Shown: in pieces, positions 36,140-47,239 of the stretch | Layout of the letters: every line of letters begins with the position of its first letter | Position numbering within the stretch: the stretch's first letter is position 1 | DNA from: Glycine soja | Lineage: Eukaryota; Streptophyta; Magnoliopsida; Fabales; Fabaceae | Assembly (NCBI RefSeq): GCF_004193775.1 | Contig: NC_041019.1 | Location: forward strand, 36,408,150-36,472,149 | Length of the DNA stretch: 64,000 nucleotides | Direction of reading: 5' to 3' | Notes under the pieces: generated by a model | The model's database searches: none | What the model was told of the DNA's origin: nothing | The model's input: the letters and a program-made list of their open reading frames with translations, nothing else | Made by a program: the position numbers and the translations under genes

Positions 36140-37268
36140 TATAATTCCTTCCAATTATGTGAATTTCAATTGGAAACTGCAAAAGTTTATGTCATGGTGT
36201 TATGTTATTTTGTGTCTACATATTTCTAACCTAATAAATATAATATAGATATCGATATAAGTAATTAAATTCATTAAAAAGGACTAACCTAATTTATATA
36301 TAATGTGCAACCATATCTACTCATCATTCAAAAGTAAATAGCACAATATATGAAGATCTTTTATCCCTACCAAAAGCAACAAGAAATTTTTTATGCAACT
36401 CAAAATTAATTTTCCTTCTAAATAAACTTTTACATTAAACTGAAAAAATTAAGTAGGAGAGAATGTCCATTAAAGAATCATTGGCAAAAGAATGTACTAT
36501 ACATATTAATCTATGAATGTTTAACACTGTAGATTTGTCAACAAAAACGTACTTTACTAGTTAATAGACTTAATTGTACATTTGATGTCTTTACTTTATC
36601 GGTTTTCTTAGGAATGTTCATAAACTGATTTTATAATATAAATTTATGAATAAATCAAGCAAAAAATTGAAAATCAAATAAACCAAAAGTCGAAAAAATT
36701 AAAATTTAATAAAACCATCTGTTTTGAATAAAATCAGATTTTGGATTTCCATTTAAAATTCAATCTAATCCCACCCAAACCAATCTAAGAGCCCATACTC
36801 ATGGAGGATAACCTCCCAAACCAAAATAGACATTAAAGAAAATAGAACCTCACAATACCTTGAGATATTTGAAGTCTTCTAGAGTTCAAGAAAATGCAAA
36901 ACAAAATGGATTGATGAAAAACCCTTGTCTGCTAGAGCTTCCTCCTTGAATTTGATGTCCAAGGGACAAGATTTGAGTTGTAAAGGTGAGAACGTGACCT
37001 AGGATGACCATGAAGTTAGAGAGAGAACACCAGGCAAGAGATAAAAGCTCTCTTATCTCTCCTAAAACTCTAGAAGTGGCTGCGCATGAATGAGGACCAA
37101 GGGAGAGTGTTTACATTTCTTGTATTGTAACCCTACATCTTGGGGTTTTGGGCCGGGCCCCATTGGCCCATTAGGTTTTTGGGTCCAAATTTGTTTGATT
37201 AGGATTAATTAAAGTTTCATTATTCATCTTGCAAGAGACTTTAATCTTCTATCTTTCATTATATTCTA

Positions 37269-38046
37269 CTCCTTCCCATTCCATTATAATTGTAATGTAA
37301 GAGAAAAAAAATCAAAATAATTGTCATTTTAGCTTTTTAATGTAACATTAATCAATTTTTTACTTATATTCTTAAAATATTAATGGTAGACAAAAAAAAT
37401 CAATAAATGAATTAATGATGACCTCTAGTTTCCTGATATATTAAAAAATTATTCTAGATTCCTATCGTTAGTTAAGTGATAACGTGTCTATTAGAAATTT
37501 TAAAATATAATTTCATGGGATTTGTGAAATCACCAATCTATATTTATAAACTAAATTACAATTTCTAATAGTTAAAACTCACCTAAATCAATTAAAGATG
37601 AGTTTTTTGAATCCTAGAACCTTGTTGTGTCTCACCTCAATGCTTTTAGAAAAAAGATCAAATATATTAATAATTGGATGGGCAATAGACACAAGAAGTG
37701 CCATAGCACCAAGCCTTAATGAGTTCAAACAAATGCAAAAGTAAAATAAATCCACAAAGTTACTCACCCATGGTACACCTTCATGAATCTGCCTCCCTTC
37801 CTAATATCCTGTATGCACCACCGAAGACATAGACCCACCTCTATGCTTAACACAATGTTGACCTCTCGTTCCCCTTTTTCAAAGTTTCAAAACGCTTCCC
37901 ACTATCCTCGAACTCAGAAGTACAAATTTAATCTTTTTAGGCTAAATTAACGTTAATTGTTTTTCCATGTAGAACCACTAACCATCTTTCATCACAAGGA
38001 TCTTGAAAATAAAATACCTGTTTAGCTTGTTTCGAGACGGAGGGAG
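37269..38046. mobile_element. Stowaway/mariner-like MITE, R3 copy
   Basis: Same ends as 19640-20423: TA-CTCCTTCCCATTCC on the left and GAGACGGAGGGAG-TA on the right. Shared position shows insertion before duplication. Confidence 0.4.
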
Positions 38047-39845
38047 TAATCTATTATTAGTTAGCTTTAATTAAGACAATTAAGGTTAATTAAATTCTAG
38101 TTAACTAATTAATAATTAGAAACATTAATTATATTAGGTCTTTGTCTATTTATATTATTTATATTAGGCCTACACTAATTAATTAGTTAATTTGGTGTTC
38201 AAAACTCTAATTTCTAAGGTTTTGACTAAACTTGTATCTTTTTACAAAATTGTCATAAATTGGTCAACTTACAACTCCTTACTTTGACTTTGGTTGACTG
38301 TTTTTGACATTTGGAGGGCTAAGCCTAAATCAAATCACTCTTAAAACCTTTACTTCAATTTCTAATTTATCAAATCACTCATCATCCAAAATTAAATAGT
38401 ACATAGTATAGGAAGATCTTTTATGTATACCAAATAAAAAATTAGTTCTGATGGAATTCAAAATTTCTTTACCTTCAATTTTTTATCTATGAAACCTTTA
38501 CTTAAAACTAAAAAAGATAACATAGATTTGGCCAAGTTTTTTTACCCTTCACATACGCACACACACAAAAAAAAATGTTGTCCCTTTTATTGAATTTGTA
38601 CCTATATATCTGGCTCAATCCTGCAGCTTCCTCCTTTAGAAGGTAGGTTGGATTCATGTTACTTTTTTATGAAACCCAACCCTAAACAACTTGGTCACAA
38701 ACAAGTTGATTTTGATTAAGTGAATTGGTTCTGAACATCTAAATTTGTTTTAAACTTTTTAAAACTGAGGTTTTAAATAAGCACAAACTACAAATTATGA
38801 AAAATCACCTTGAAGCTAGTCACTTAGCTGGCGCATCATGAAAGTGTTATGGTGATATTGCTTAACAATTAAGTACTTAATCTCAATAAGTCAACAATGA
38901 CATTCGAAGAAATCGAAATACGTTATGGAGGGGATGTCCTATAGTCAATGTGTGGAGGGCAATAGAAAGAATTGGAAACCTTAATCTGATGCTAAGTGTA
39001 GAGAGTGAGAGAGAGAATGGGAACTTAGTAACTCATGAAAGACTTTGAAGTCTGAACAAGTTAGTGAATGTGTTATCACCAGTATTTGAACTTTTAAATA
39101 TAAAAAATATGTAAACATATAAACAACAATAGTAATTTTAAAGACATGTCACATCAATGGGTCTATGGGTTTGGTTCATGGGTTTGAATGAGTTTCAACA
39201 AGTTGGAGTTGACCACTAGGCAAGTGTACCTATACAAATAGTTAAAAATCTATGTAGAGTATCGTTACCACAACAACTTGTCTCAATGCCTAGAACTTTC
39301 AATTTATCCACTATTTAAATGAACAAAATTTCATTTGATTGATTTGAAATTAAAACTTGATTTTTTATCGACTAGATTAAACAATCTCTAAAAATAAAAA
39401 AGTTATATTTTTCATTAAATATGATTCAAATAGAGTTTGAGAAAATTTATATTATTTAAACCATTATGACTTATGAAATACCCAAAACATCAATCTCATA
39501 TAATAAAAGAGGTGTTCTATCCCAATTTCATAGTTCATGGTTAAGGAGACATCATTTCTTCTTGTCCCCAATTTCTTGGAAAAAATATTCTGAATTTTAC
39601 AACTTACCACATATCCTTAGAAAGATAAATCATAAAATCTTGATACATATAAAGCAAGCCTCTTATAAAATTAATATATTAAAACAAATCCCTAGGTCAT
39701 AACACATACCCATCCAATTTCAATTCCAAATAAAATCATGACTTTCCAATCACAGCCTATTCTCACATCATTCAAATGGTTGGACTGGGCACAATAAACA
39801 TTAAGAGTAAAAAAGTACACAATAAAATAGGATAGAACTTATCAG

Positions 39846-40262
39846 TTGATGATGTTTTTCGGTCGACAATGGTCAAGGCTATTTTTGGTCGATGCCAAGG
39901 CCATTTTTTTGCTGACATATGCTTGGTTTTTTGGTCGACATCAAGCTAGGGTTTTTGCCAAAGCCAGTTTATGGATATTTTTTTGTTCAAATAGGCTAGG
40001 TTTTCGGTCAATGTTAGTCATTGTTATTTTTATGTTGACATCAGCTAAGTTTGTTTTCTGTTGATGGCAGCTGAGGGTTTGTTCAACTGACGTAGGCCAA
40101 GCTTTTTCTCATCAACATTAGTAGGTGCTACTTTTTAACCGACGTCAAGCAAAAAAATATCACCAGCCTATGTCGTCCAAGAAAGTCCAAGTCGGCGTTT
40201 GCCAAAAAATTGCCCCAACTGACATCCGATCAAAAATAGTCTCGATTGATGTCGATAAAAAA
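39846..40262. repeat. Degenerate GTCGAC/GCTAGG tandem repeat, R3 copy
   Basis: Successive imperfect units carry GGTCGACAATGGTCAAGGC, GGTCGATGCCAAGGCC, GGTCGACATCAAGCTAGG and GGTCAATGTTAGTC. The array extends beyond the R2 breakpoint into CCAACTGACATCCGATC. Confidence 0.6.
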
Positions 40263-40536
40263 AATAATTGAAAATGACTTTCGAATCGTTCAAAAGTAAG
40301 TAAAACTTGGAAATTCCGCAGCACGGGATTAACTTAGGTCGAACTCAGAAATATGATTCAATATCATTCCTATGTTCATTCGCTTATAAATAGAAATGGG
40401 GAAATTTTTATGAATAGTTGTATGCGACTATAAAGGAATGCGAAAGCACACAAAAACAGGGATGAAGAAAAAAAATAGAGCAACATTACAAGTGATGTTT
40501 AATAGCATCAATCCAATTTACCAAGTCACAAGATTG

Positions 40537-40704
40537 GCCTCCTAGAAGCCTTTTGACAATTAAAAGGTTCCTTTCTTCTTGGGAGTCAATTTCTTCACTA
40601 GATTCTTCCCCTTTTGCTTCTTCACTTTCACTAGAGGAAGGTGAAGTAGTAACCTCATCTTGGCTACTATAAATGTCTTGGCCCTTCATAATCATGGTTT
40701 TCTT
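40537..40704 (-). pseudogene. Ty3/gypsy gag fragment, unit 3
   Basis: The minus-strand frame reads KKTMIMKGQDIYSSQDEV and SESEEAKGEESSEEIDSQEE. This is a close relative of the acidic linker that follows the zinc knuckle in the gypsy element at 27560-27690. No LTRs or other gag-pol parts adjoin, so it is an old solitary fragment of that family, captured or left behind before duplication. Confidence 0.8.
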
Positions 40705-41100
40705 TAGTTGCCAAACGGTCATGTAAAAGTTTCCATGAAAAAGTCAAGACTTTTTTCAGAGAGCTGCTCTTCCAGACAGACTTAAACACAGTTTCATTTT
40801 AATCAACATTTATGAGATTCACACATCAATTGGATTGGATTGATTTTGAAGAGAAAATTGTTTCAATCCAATGTTTTGCTTATTGAGCCTTTTTTTGTTT
40901 CTCAACTTGTCTTCCAACCATTTATTCAAGAGAAGAAAAACAAAAAGAAAAGACGCCTTTTGCTTCAATTTTTCCGAGGTGATCGACAACTTGGATTTCA
41001 ATTTTTCCGACTATTTATTGGAGTAAATCGGCTAATAAATATACCTAGAAAAGTCAGATAGTAACAAAATCACAATTGAGACTATTAATTAGTAAAGTAT

Positions 41101-41274
41101 ATGTATATGGTTAAAAGATCTTCAGTGTTAATCATTGAATTACTAGTATGTGGCACACTCTTTTTCCTAGGATTCTTTAATTGCTCAAACCTCTGCCATG
41201 TCAAGGTGAAAGCTACAAATTTTAGCCAAATAGGTACAAATTCAATAAAAGAGACATCACTTTATATTTTATGA
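41101..41274 (+). other. Small conserved ORF (57 codons), unknown
   Basis: The frame opens MYMVKRSSVLIIELLVCGTL and continues FFLGFFNCSNLCHVKVKA, so it starts with a hydrophobic, signal-peptide-like stretch. The unit 4 version (55105-55305) differs at few residues but runs nine codons further because its stop is TGC. It lies about 450 bp upstream of the CACTA insertion. It may be a chance frame. Confidence 0.2.
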
Positions 41275-41715
41275 CTAAAGGATAATAAATATAATAATTA
41301 AGAAAAATATCCTACTTTAATTTTTTTGAGTTTAAGGTAAAACGCTTGGAAGGAAAAAAAAAAGGAAGGAAATGTAATTTTTGATAACATAAGAAATAAA
41401 TTTTTTAATTTGGTAGAAGAATAAAAAATATTCTTATACTGGGTTCTTTACTTTTGGAAGATGAGTCAACTTGGTAGCATGTTATGCTTAAAGTATATTT
41501 GTCTTTTTTAATAAATACAGTTTTCCAATAAGACCCTAAACACAACCATAGGTTCCAAATAATGGCCTAAATTTGGTTAAAAATTATTGATCCATGTTTG
41601 AAACAATGTAATACATACTCAAACAAACACTTATCTATAGTGTCTCACCCGAATTTCAATATAAATAATAAATATTTAGTGAAAAAAGTGTTGCACACAT
41701 TCCTTGAACCACCAT

Positions 41716-41718
41716 AGG
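41716..41718. repeat. Target duplication AGG, left of CACTA K3
   Basis: AGG directly before CACTACAAG is repeated directly after the 3' end at 47038-47040. Three base pairs is the standard CACTA target duplication length. Confidence 0.8.
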
Positions 41719-42040
41719 CACTACAAGAAAAATGCCTTATACCTACAAACACCTTTACCTACAAACATGAATTAGTGTAGGTAAACTTTAAAAATACTTT
41801 ATTACCTACCATTGTTTAATGTAGGTTAAATTCAAAGACTTATACTTACAGTTTTTAGTATAGGTAAATCTTGGAAAAATATAAAAAAAAATTACCTATA
41901 ACTATGTAGTGTAGGTAAAACCTTATAAAAACTTATCCCTACAGCTAAATTGTAGGTAAAATAAAAAAGATTTTTACTTACAAATGGATGGATAGTGTAG
42001 ATAAATTAATGAAATTTTAAGATACTATTAGTATTTAATT
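41719..42040 (+). repeat. CACTA 5' terminal and subterminal repeats, K3
   Basis: After the terminal CACTACAAGAAAAATG come repeated ACCTACAAACA, GTGTAGGTAAA, TTACCTACC, AATGTAGGTTAAA, GTATAGGTAAA and TGTAGGTAAAA motifs in both orientations, spaced about 25-45 bp. The 3' end (46780-47037) mirrors this. Confidence 0.85.
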
Positions 42041-42069
42041 TGAATTTGGTGTTTACTCTTATTTTAATT

Positions 42070-42377
42070 GCCACTGCCGGCTTCTGCACCCTCCTCTCCG
42101 CCTTTTGCTACACTGAGTTTGTCGTCGACATGCCCGTCGCCGACGGCGCCTTCAGCTACCTCCACGTCACCTTTGGTCTGTGTTTTCCAATGTCACCGTC
42201 GCTAGAGGCTTGACGACATACCTAGGCACCACAATCGGAATCTCCTCCACCAAATGGCGCCTTACGGTGCCGTCTCTTCCCAAAGGCTTCAACGAAATAG
42301 ACTTCGTTGCTGTCGCCGTCATTTTGCTCATGACTCTCGTCATCTGCTACAAGTGCTTTCCACAGTTCTTACAATGA
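42070..42377 (+). pseudogene. Captured cationic amino acid transporter (CAT) fragment, K3
   Basis: The first frame reads CTLLSAFCYTEFVVDMPVAD and GAFSYLHVTFG. A second frame then reads SNVTVARGLTTYLGTTIGIS, KWRLTVPSLPKGFNEIDFVA and VAVILLMTLVICY, ending in a stop at 42377. These are adjacent parts of plant CAT-type amino acid permeases (APC superfamily): the FCYTEF-PVAGG-YLRV block and the later ARG-AYLGTT-KWRL block. The sequence normally between them is deleted with a frame change, so it is an internal fragment of one exon. Its high GC content contrasts with the AT-rich surroundings. Without splice signals and the rest of the permease it cannot transport. Confidence 0.85.
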
Positions 42378-42708
42378 AGCTTCATTCTCTATCTTGAGAC
42401 TCTTGTGTTATTAATTACAGTATAAACCTTAGGGTTTTCTCATTCCTATCTTCTACAAATTCTCCTACAAGGCTAGAAATATTTCTAAGCCAATATATAC
42501 CAGATTTTGATTTTGATTCTTTTAGCATGCAACTCTATATTAATGCTGCTGCATTGTAATGATCACATCTGCAACTTACTGAAATGCGGTGCAGCTTAGG
42601 CATTTGAATGCTTTTTGAATCACTGTATTTGGCGTATTTGGTTTGGCCGTTAGCCAATTCAATGCGTGGATATATATCGCACACCTACACCGGAGATATA
42701 TATCAGTT
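42378..42708 (+). other. Intervening sequence between CAT and SCPL fragments, K3
   Basis: About 330 bp of AT-rich DNA with no open frame of note. The TTTGAATGC...TATATATCGCACACCTACAC part directly upstream of the SCPL start may be the captured 5' leader of that gene. Equivalent to 56337-56679 in K4. Confidence 0.5.
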
Positions 42709-42998
42709 ATGGCTTTGTGTTCAGTTTTTCTTAATCTTCATCTTCTACTTTTTGTTTGTTTGACCATAGAAGCGTTAGGTGTGGCAGAGCCTTCAGTAGC
42801 TAGTTACCTTAGCCAGGAGATACTGGCAGAGCAAGAAGCTGATAGAGTGCATGGATTACCTGCACAGCCTCCGGTGAAGTTCAAGAATATGGTGGTTATA
42901 TCACTGTCAATGAAAATCAAGGCACAACACTGTTCTACGGTTTTTCGAGGCCACTCGCAAACCAGAACAAAAACCCGTTCTCTTATGGCTCAATGGAG
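42709..42998 (+). pseudogene. Captured serine carboxypeptidase-like (SCPL) first exon, K3
   Basis: The frame starts MALCSVFLNLHLLLFVCLTI, a signal-peptide-like stretch, followed by the family hallmark [18 protein letters not shown]. At 42885/42886 one base is missing relative to the expected KQYGGYITV. In the shifted frame the sequence continues [20 protein letters not shown], then [13 protein letters not shown], and ends at a GT donor (42999). Plant SCPL enzymes are secreted or vacuolar alpha/beta-hydrolases of about 450-500 residues. Only the N-terminal tenth or so is present here, without the catalytic Ser, Asp or His. K3 has substitutions (FYG for FYW) that K4 lacks. Confidence 0.9.
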
Positions 42999-43289
42999 GT
43001 ACTTTTTTTTTAATAACCCAACTCTTCATGTATATATTTATATTGCAAACGTTTTTATTTAGTGTTCAATCTCATGACTAATACATGATAACTTAACGAA
43101 TGGTAAGGGTAATTTCTAGTGAATTAAGCTTTTAAATCTTATAGGCTGGTTTAGTCTTTATCTTTTGATTTTAACATGTATTAAAAGGAAAAGATAGAGA
43201 TGAATTTCATGATAATTTATGGAAATGAATGGAAGATAGTAGTTATTTCACACTTAAATTATAGGGATGCTGATTGTAATCAAACATTT

Positions 43290-43500
43290 AATTTTTCTTG
43301 ATGTCAAGAATCACAAACCAGAAGGTTAGGAAGTGAGTGCAGTAGGAGTAAACATTGATAATCACATGAATGAAGGCAGTGGCTGGATTAACTCAGCCTA
43401 ACAATGCAAAGCCTATTGTTGATTCCAGTTTTTCCAAGGCTAAACCAGAAGATTCTTTGGACTCACAATTCAAACCGCCACAAGCTTCACAACTAGTTTC
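43290..43500 (+). pseudogene. Unrecognised exon-like segment, K3
   Basis: K3 equivalent of 10875-11095. The frame with NNAKPIVDSSFSKAKPEDSL and QFKPPQASQLVS is open for over 40 codons. The upstream frame has gained a TAG at EG-stop-EVSAVG. Parent gene unknown. Confidence 0.3.
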
Positions 43501-43803
43501 TGCCATCACTATTTTATTCTTGTTTGGTTGCTCAAATTAAATGTATTGTTCTAATTTTTTAACATTGCTATTTTTCTTTGTAGGGGAAAACACACCCAAC
43601 TCAATTTTTTTTGCTTTTGATGTCCACCCCTACCCAATTATGTGTGTTTAAGCTGTATTAGCAGTGTGATTTGTTATATTTTGTGAAAACTGGGAATTTC
43701 ATTCTGTAATTGTCTGTTTGTGTACTGGGCTGGCTTTATTGTAGAAGCAAAGGAGACACTCTTGTTTTGTAACTGCCTTTTCTCTCACTCTGGTGTCTTA
43801 TAG

Positions 43804-44256
43804 ATGAAAATGTATGTTTCTACCATTTTTCTTTGTTTTCAAAATTAATACACTAATTTCAATTGAACCTTTCTCTTTTATATTGGGATATGATTGATGT
43901 TTAATAGCTTTGTCACAGCTTAGAGGGCAATGCTAGTGCACTCACAAATTTTGAGGTCCTTGATTTCTTACGAGCTAAAGGAGCTTCAAAGGATCCAACA
44001 AGAGTTATTGCCAAAGTAGCGCAGTCTGAATACAAGGTTAGATTTGATTTTTCTAACAAATGGGAATATTTGTAAGTTTTATTGGTAGATGAATGTTCTG
44101 TATATCTAGCAGGTTTATGATTATTTGGTTGACACTGCTGCCTCTATTCAAACAAGAGAGAGCATCAATGAGTTCTTGGCAAGTGTTAAATAGTACGACC
44201 TGGCAAAAGCTGGGGCTCTGAACATTGGGTCAGCTGCTGATTTTGAACTATACCGA
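43804..44256 (+). pseudogene. RPC9 pseudogene, K3 copy
   Basis: Exons at 43804-43811, 43919-44036 and 44113-44256. Exon 2 reads SALTNFEVLDFLRAKGASKD and ends SEYK. Exon 3 has the shared TAG at 44191-44193 and a private 9-bp in-frame deletion that removes three codons (ILN) between ALN and IG. N-terminal domain of the RNA polymerase III stalk subunit; C-terminal exons absent. Confidence 0.85.
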
Positions 44257-45544
44257 GTAAGTATCCATATTTTGATTTTCCAATTTATGTTACACCTAAG
44301 CATTTAGTTAGAAGTTTTTCGCTCTGCAATTTTTTAGCTATGACCACATTGTCAACAAATTATTTAAATAAATACATATGATCTGTATGTCTATCAAATT
44401 GATATAATGTATCAAATTTTAAAATTCAAAATTCAAATTTAAATTGAGATAGACTAAATTTAAACAATAGGGAGAAATAAAAAACTTAAAAATAAATTAG
44501 TGTGACATACTTGAGATAGGAGAAGTTATGTAGCTTATCATGAAAGAGAGTGAGTAGTTCCTAATATTCTCTTGTTCAAGAGTGAATACTATTATAAGGG
44601 TGAATTTATGCATCAAAATATAAAATGTTGGTCCCGAGTAAAATTTTAAAGTGAAGCTTCATCATCTTTGCATTCCAACATTGAAACGGTTGGGATGGCC
44701 CATGCATTCCAGCTTTAATAGATGTACATGTGTGATATTATAAAGTTGGAAAGCCTACCCTACCCCTCTAAATCTACCCCAATGTAACTTTTTGATAAAA
44801 ATATTTATTTTTTATTTTAATATTATTTGTTAATTAATAGTATTACAAATAGTTGCATTGTTTCATTGAACTTGATTTACATCATGGAGGAGGATAAAAG
44901 CAATGCATATATAAATTTAACCTACACTTCTTTTTAAGTTGTCAATTAATTAAAAATCCCTTTTTATATAGCTTTTAAAATATTTATTATTTCCTATTAA
45001 AAATATCTATTATTAAAATTAAAAAATTAATATTTATCATAATTTATGATTTAATAATAATAATAAAATATACTCCTAGTATATATACATATTATTTTCT
45101 ATTACTTTTTTTAATGCAAAGCTATATAAAAAGGCATAGATATTGTATTAGTTGGTACTTAGTATTTATATTGCTGTCTCACTTGACCAAATTTTATATA
45201 TTGTTCACCAAACAAGTAAAGTAAATTATATCTTCCCCTGCTATTGTTGGTTTGTATTCAATGTTCTGTTTGTTCCAGCATATCACAAGTAAAGTAAATT
45301 ATATTGCTTAAAGGTTTCTTTTTGTTCCAGCATATCACAATCCTCAGCATTTTGGCAACTATTTGTTCCAAGTGATCCCACATTGGATCATTTCCTCCCT
45401 CCCCTTCAAGGTGATGATAATTCATAATATGAGGATTTTTACATTGACGTTGTCTATGTTCTGTTTCTTTTTGTTCCCCATGATTGTAAGTATTCCTTCA
45501 CTATTGACATTGTTATTCTGTAAATTGCACAGGATGTTTCTAGT

Positions 45545-45589
45545 ACAGTACCTGCCGAGGAAGAGCATATCTGGGGTGCATTCTTCAAG
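45545..45589 (+). pseudogene. Truncated exon-like segment, K3
   Basis: Only the last third of the unknown 92-bp exon remains (VPAEEEHIWGAFFK). The 5' part is removed by a deletion joining GATGTTTCTA to GTACAGTACC, and the donor-like GTAAC is changed to GCAAC. Confidence 0.35.
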
Positions 45590-46779
45590 GCAACGAGATG
45601 ACATGAGTTTAAATATAATTATCGGTGCTGCTCTCAGTTCTCTTTGCAGAATATTCTTTTCATCTATTTAGAACAGAGAATCAGTGATCAGTCCCAATAG
45701 TAATATAAGGTTAATGTAAGTTGAGACTGATTTAGGTACAAAGGGAAAATGTGAGGTCAGAGACAATAGAATAGGAGTTCATAAAAAGCCAACACGTACA
45801 ACTAAATTTCACTAAACGGAAAGTGTAGTGTCCAAAATGAATGGGTTAGACTAATTTAAACTTAAATCTTCATATCACTTTTGAAGGTAATCTTAGAGCT
45901 TAAGAAGTTAGAGTTGAATATCCATTACGTAACTAGGATTGCCAATTGCAACTAAATTTCACCGAGGTAATAACATTGTAAGTTCCTAAGAGCAAAATTA
46001 TAATCTAAGCATGTTTGGTTAGGTTGTCAAGTGGTTGACAAGTCTCATTTAGGTGGTCTTTTTGGCCTTGGTTAACAAGAAAATCGAGTGTTAGGTACAA
46101 AAATTGGAAAGCTCCACTACACATAATAATTTATTGGAATATTTGTTTCTGCACTAATGGTTAGTTTGCTTATTTTGACCGTGTGGCTCTGTCCATTTAT
46201 GAACTTTGAGACTTATATCTTATGATATATTTTGTCTATTTGATGCGATGAACTATCAGGTGCAAGGGTCAACAGTCCTTGCAGGCACAGAGTAAAAGAT
46301 CCATTTTCAAATAGAGTACCGTGTGATGCATCAATGGAGTAATGTGTTTATGTGCTTGTGACGGTAAGGCTTACATGCGAGGCCATGTAAATACCTTTAA
46401 TGATAACTATGAGAAGAGTGTGACTGGTAGTAGAGTTTATTATGGTGTTCATTAGCTAGGATTTTCTCTGTTTCTCTTGTATAGTTGTGCTTTCTAATGT
46501 AATAAAAGATATGCTTCTGGCATGAGATTCTCTAATATTGATTCTATGCAAAGTGTGTCCGTATATGATGATTGGTAAGCTTCCAGCTAGTAATAATTTA
46601 AGGAAAAATAGTACTTGGGCACTCATGTTATAGCAAGGCAAGGTTGAGGAGGGCAGATTTCAATGCCAAGGTGCATCCCTAGTTACCAAACAGATCATAG
46701 CCTTTCTAGTTAGGCTCTCACATTGGCACCCTAGAATTGTCTTCTTATTAGAGGTGTTCATGTTAAACATATTTACCTA

Positions 46780-47037
46780 TAGTTGAAGATGATAGGTACA
46801 TATTATAGACATTTACCTACAGTTAGGAGATGTATGTAAAAGTTAATGACTTTTACCTACACACTATACATAGTAGTTAAAACCTATAGTGACAGACACT
46901 TAGTCATCATTATACGTCTCCTCAAAGTTGACGGAAGAAACGTCCGTAGGACAAAGTCTATTATACATTTACCTATAGATTTTTTTATTTATAGTGACAG
47001 TTTTTGTCCATAGGTATAGGTCATTTTTCTTGTAGTA
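46780..47037 (+). repeat. CACTA 3' subterminal and terminal repeats, K3
   Basis: TTTACCTATAGTT, TTTACCTACAGTT, TTTTACCTACACAC and CCTATAGTGACAG motifs lead into GGTATAGGTCATTTTTCTTG and the end TAGTA. The last base is A where a perfect terminus would be G. K2 shares this change, so it predates duplication. Confidence 0.85.
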
Positions 47038-47040
47038 AGG
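47038..47040. repeat. Target duplication AGG, right of CACTA K3
   Basis: Matches AGG at 41716-41718. Confidence 0.78.
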
Positions 47041-47239
47041 CAAAATAACAAATAACAAATGTGAAACCAAGACATTAATGTACCCAAGGCATTAAAAATT
47101 CCAAGATCATGTCATATTTTCTTTTTAGGCTGAACATTCATGTAATTTTGCTAGTATAAGAAATAAGTAAAACATATTAACAAATGCTAAAGATTTGGTT
47201 TATAAGAATAATTTGTTCAATAGTATATTGATTCTCTAT

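Larger units (their letters stand above)
34137..40217. repeat. R segment, unit 3
   Basis: Collinear with 16576-22630 over the whole length, differing by substitutions, small indels and the length of the TA microsatellite. Contains the listed 247-bp duplication, microsatellite, Stowaway-like element and degenerate repeat. The 78-codon frame at 34154-34390 matches 16596-16826. No convincing gene. Confidence 0.72.
40263..41718. repeat. G segment, unit 3
   Basis: Sequence between the degenerate repeat and the CACTA 5' end. Present in units 3 and 4 and deleted in units 1 and 2. Contains an antisense gag remnant and a small conserved ORF. Unit 3 and unit 4 differ completely in the interval 40830-40970 versus 54665-54990, indicating a replacement or independent indels. 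Confidence 0.6.
41719..47037 (+). mobile_element. Complete non-autonomous Pack-CACTA element K3
   Basis: This 5319-bp element starts CACTACAAGAAAAATG and ends CATTTTTCTTGTAGTA. The termini are inverted matches except for the final base, and there is an AGG duplication. Both ends carry TACCTACA-type subterminal repeats, typical of transposase binding regions in CACTA elements. There is no TNP1/TNP2-like transposase. The cargo, in order and all on the plus strand, is: a cationic amino acid transporter fragment, serine carboxypeptidase-like exon 1, an unknown exon-like piece, three RPC9 exons with introns, and another unknown exon. This is the only copy of the element complete in the window. Confidence 0.88.

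Noticed and set aside
36021..36248. 75-codon frame with alternating Tyr-Ile
   Set aside because: Translation of a TA microsatellite.
41719..47037. Possibility that the CAT, SCPL and RPC9 segments form functional genes
   Set aside because: Each is a fragment with an internal deletion, frameshift or nonsense codon, and downstream exons and catalytic or pore-forming regions are missing.
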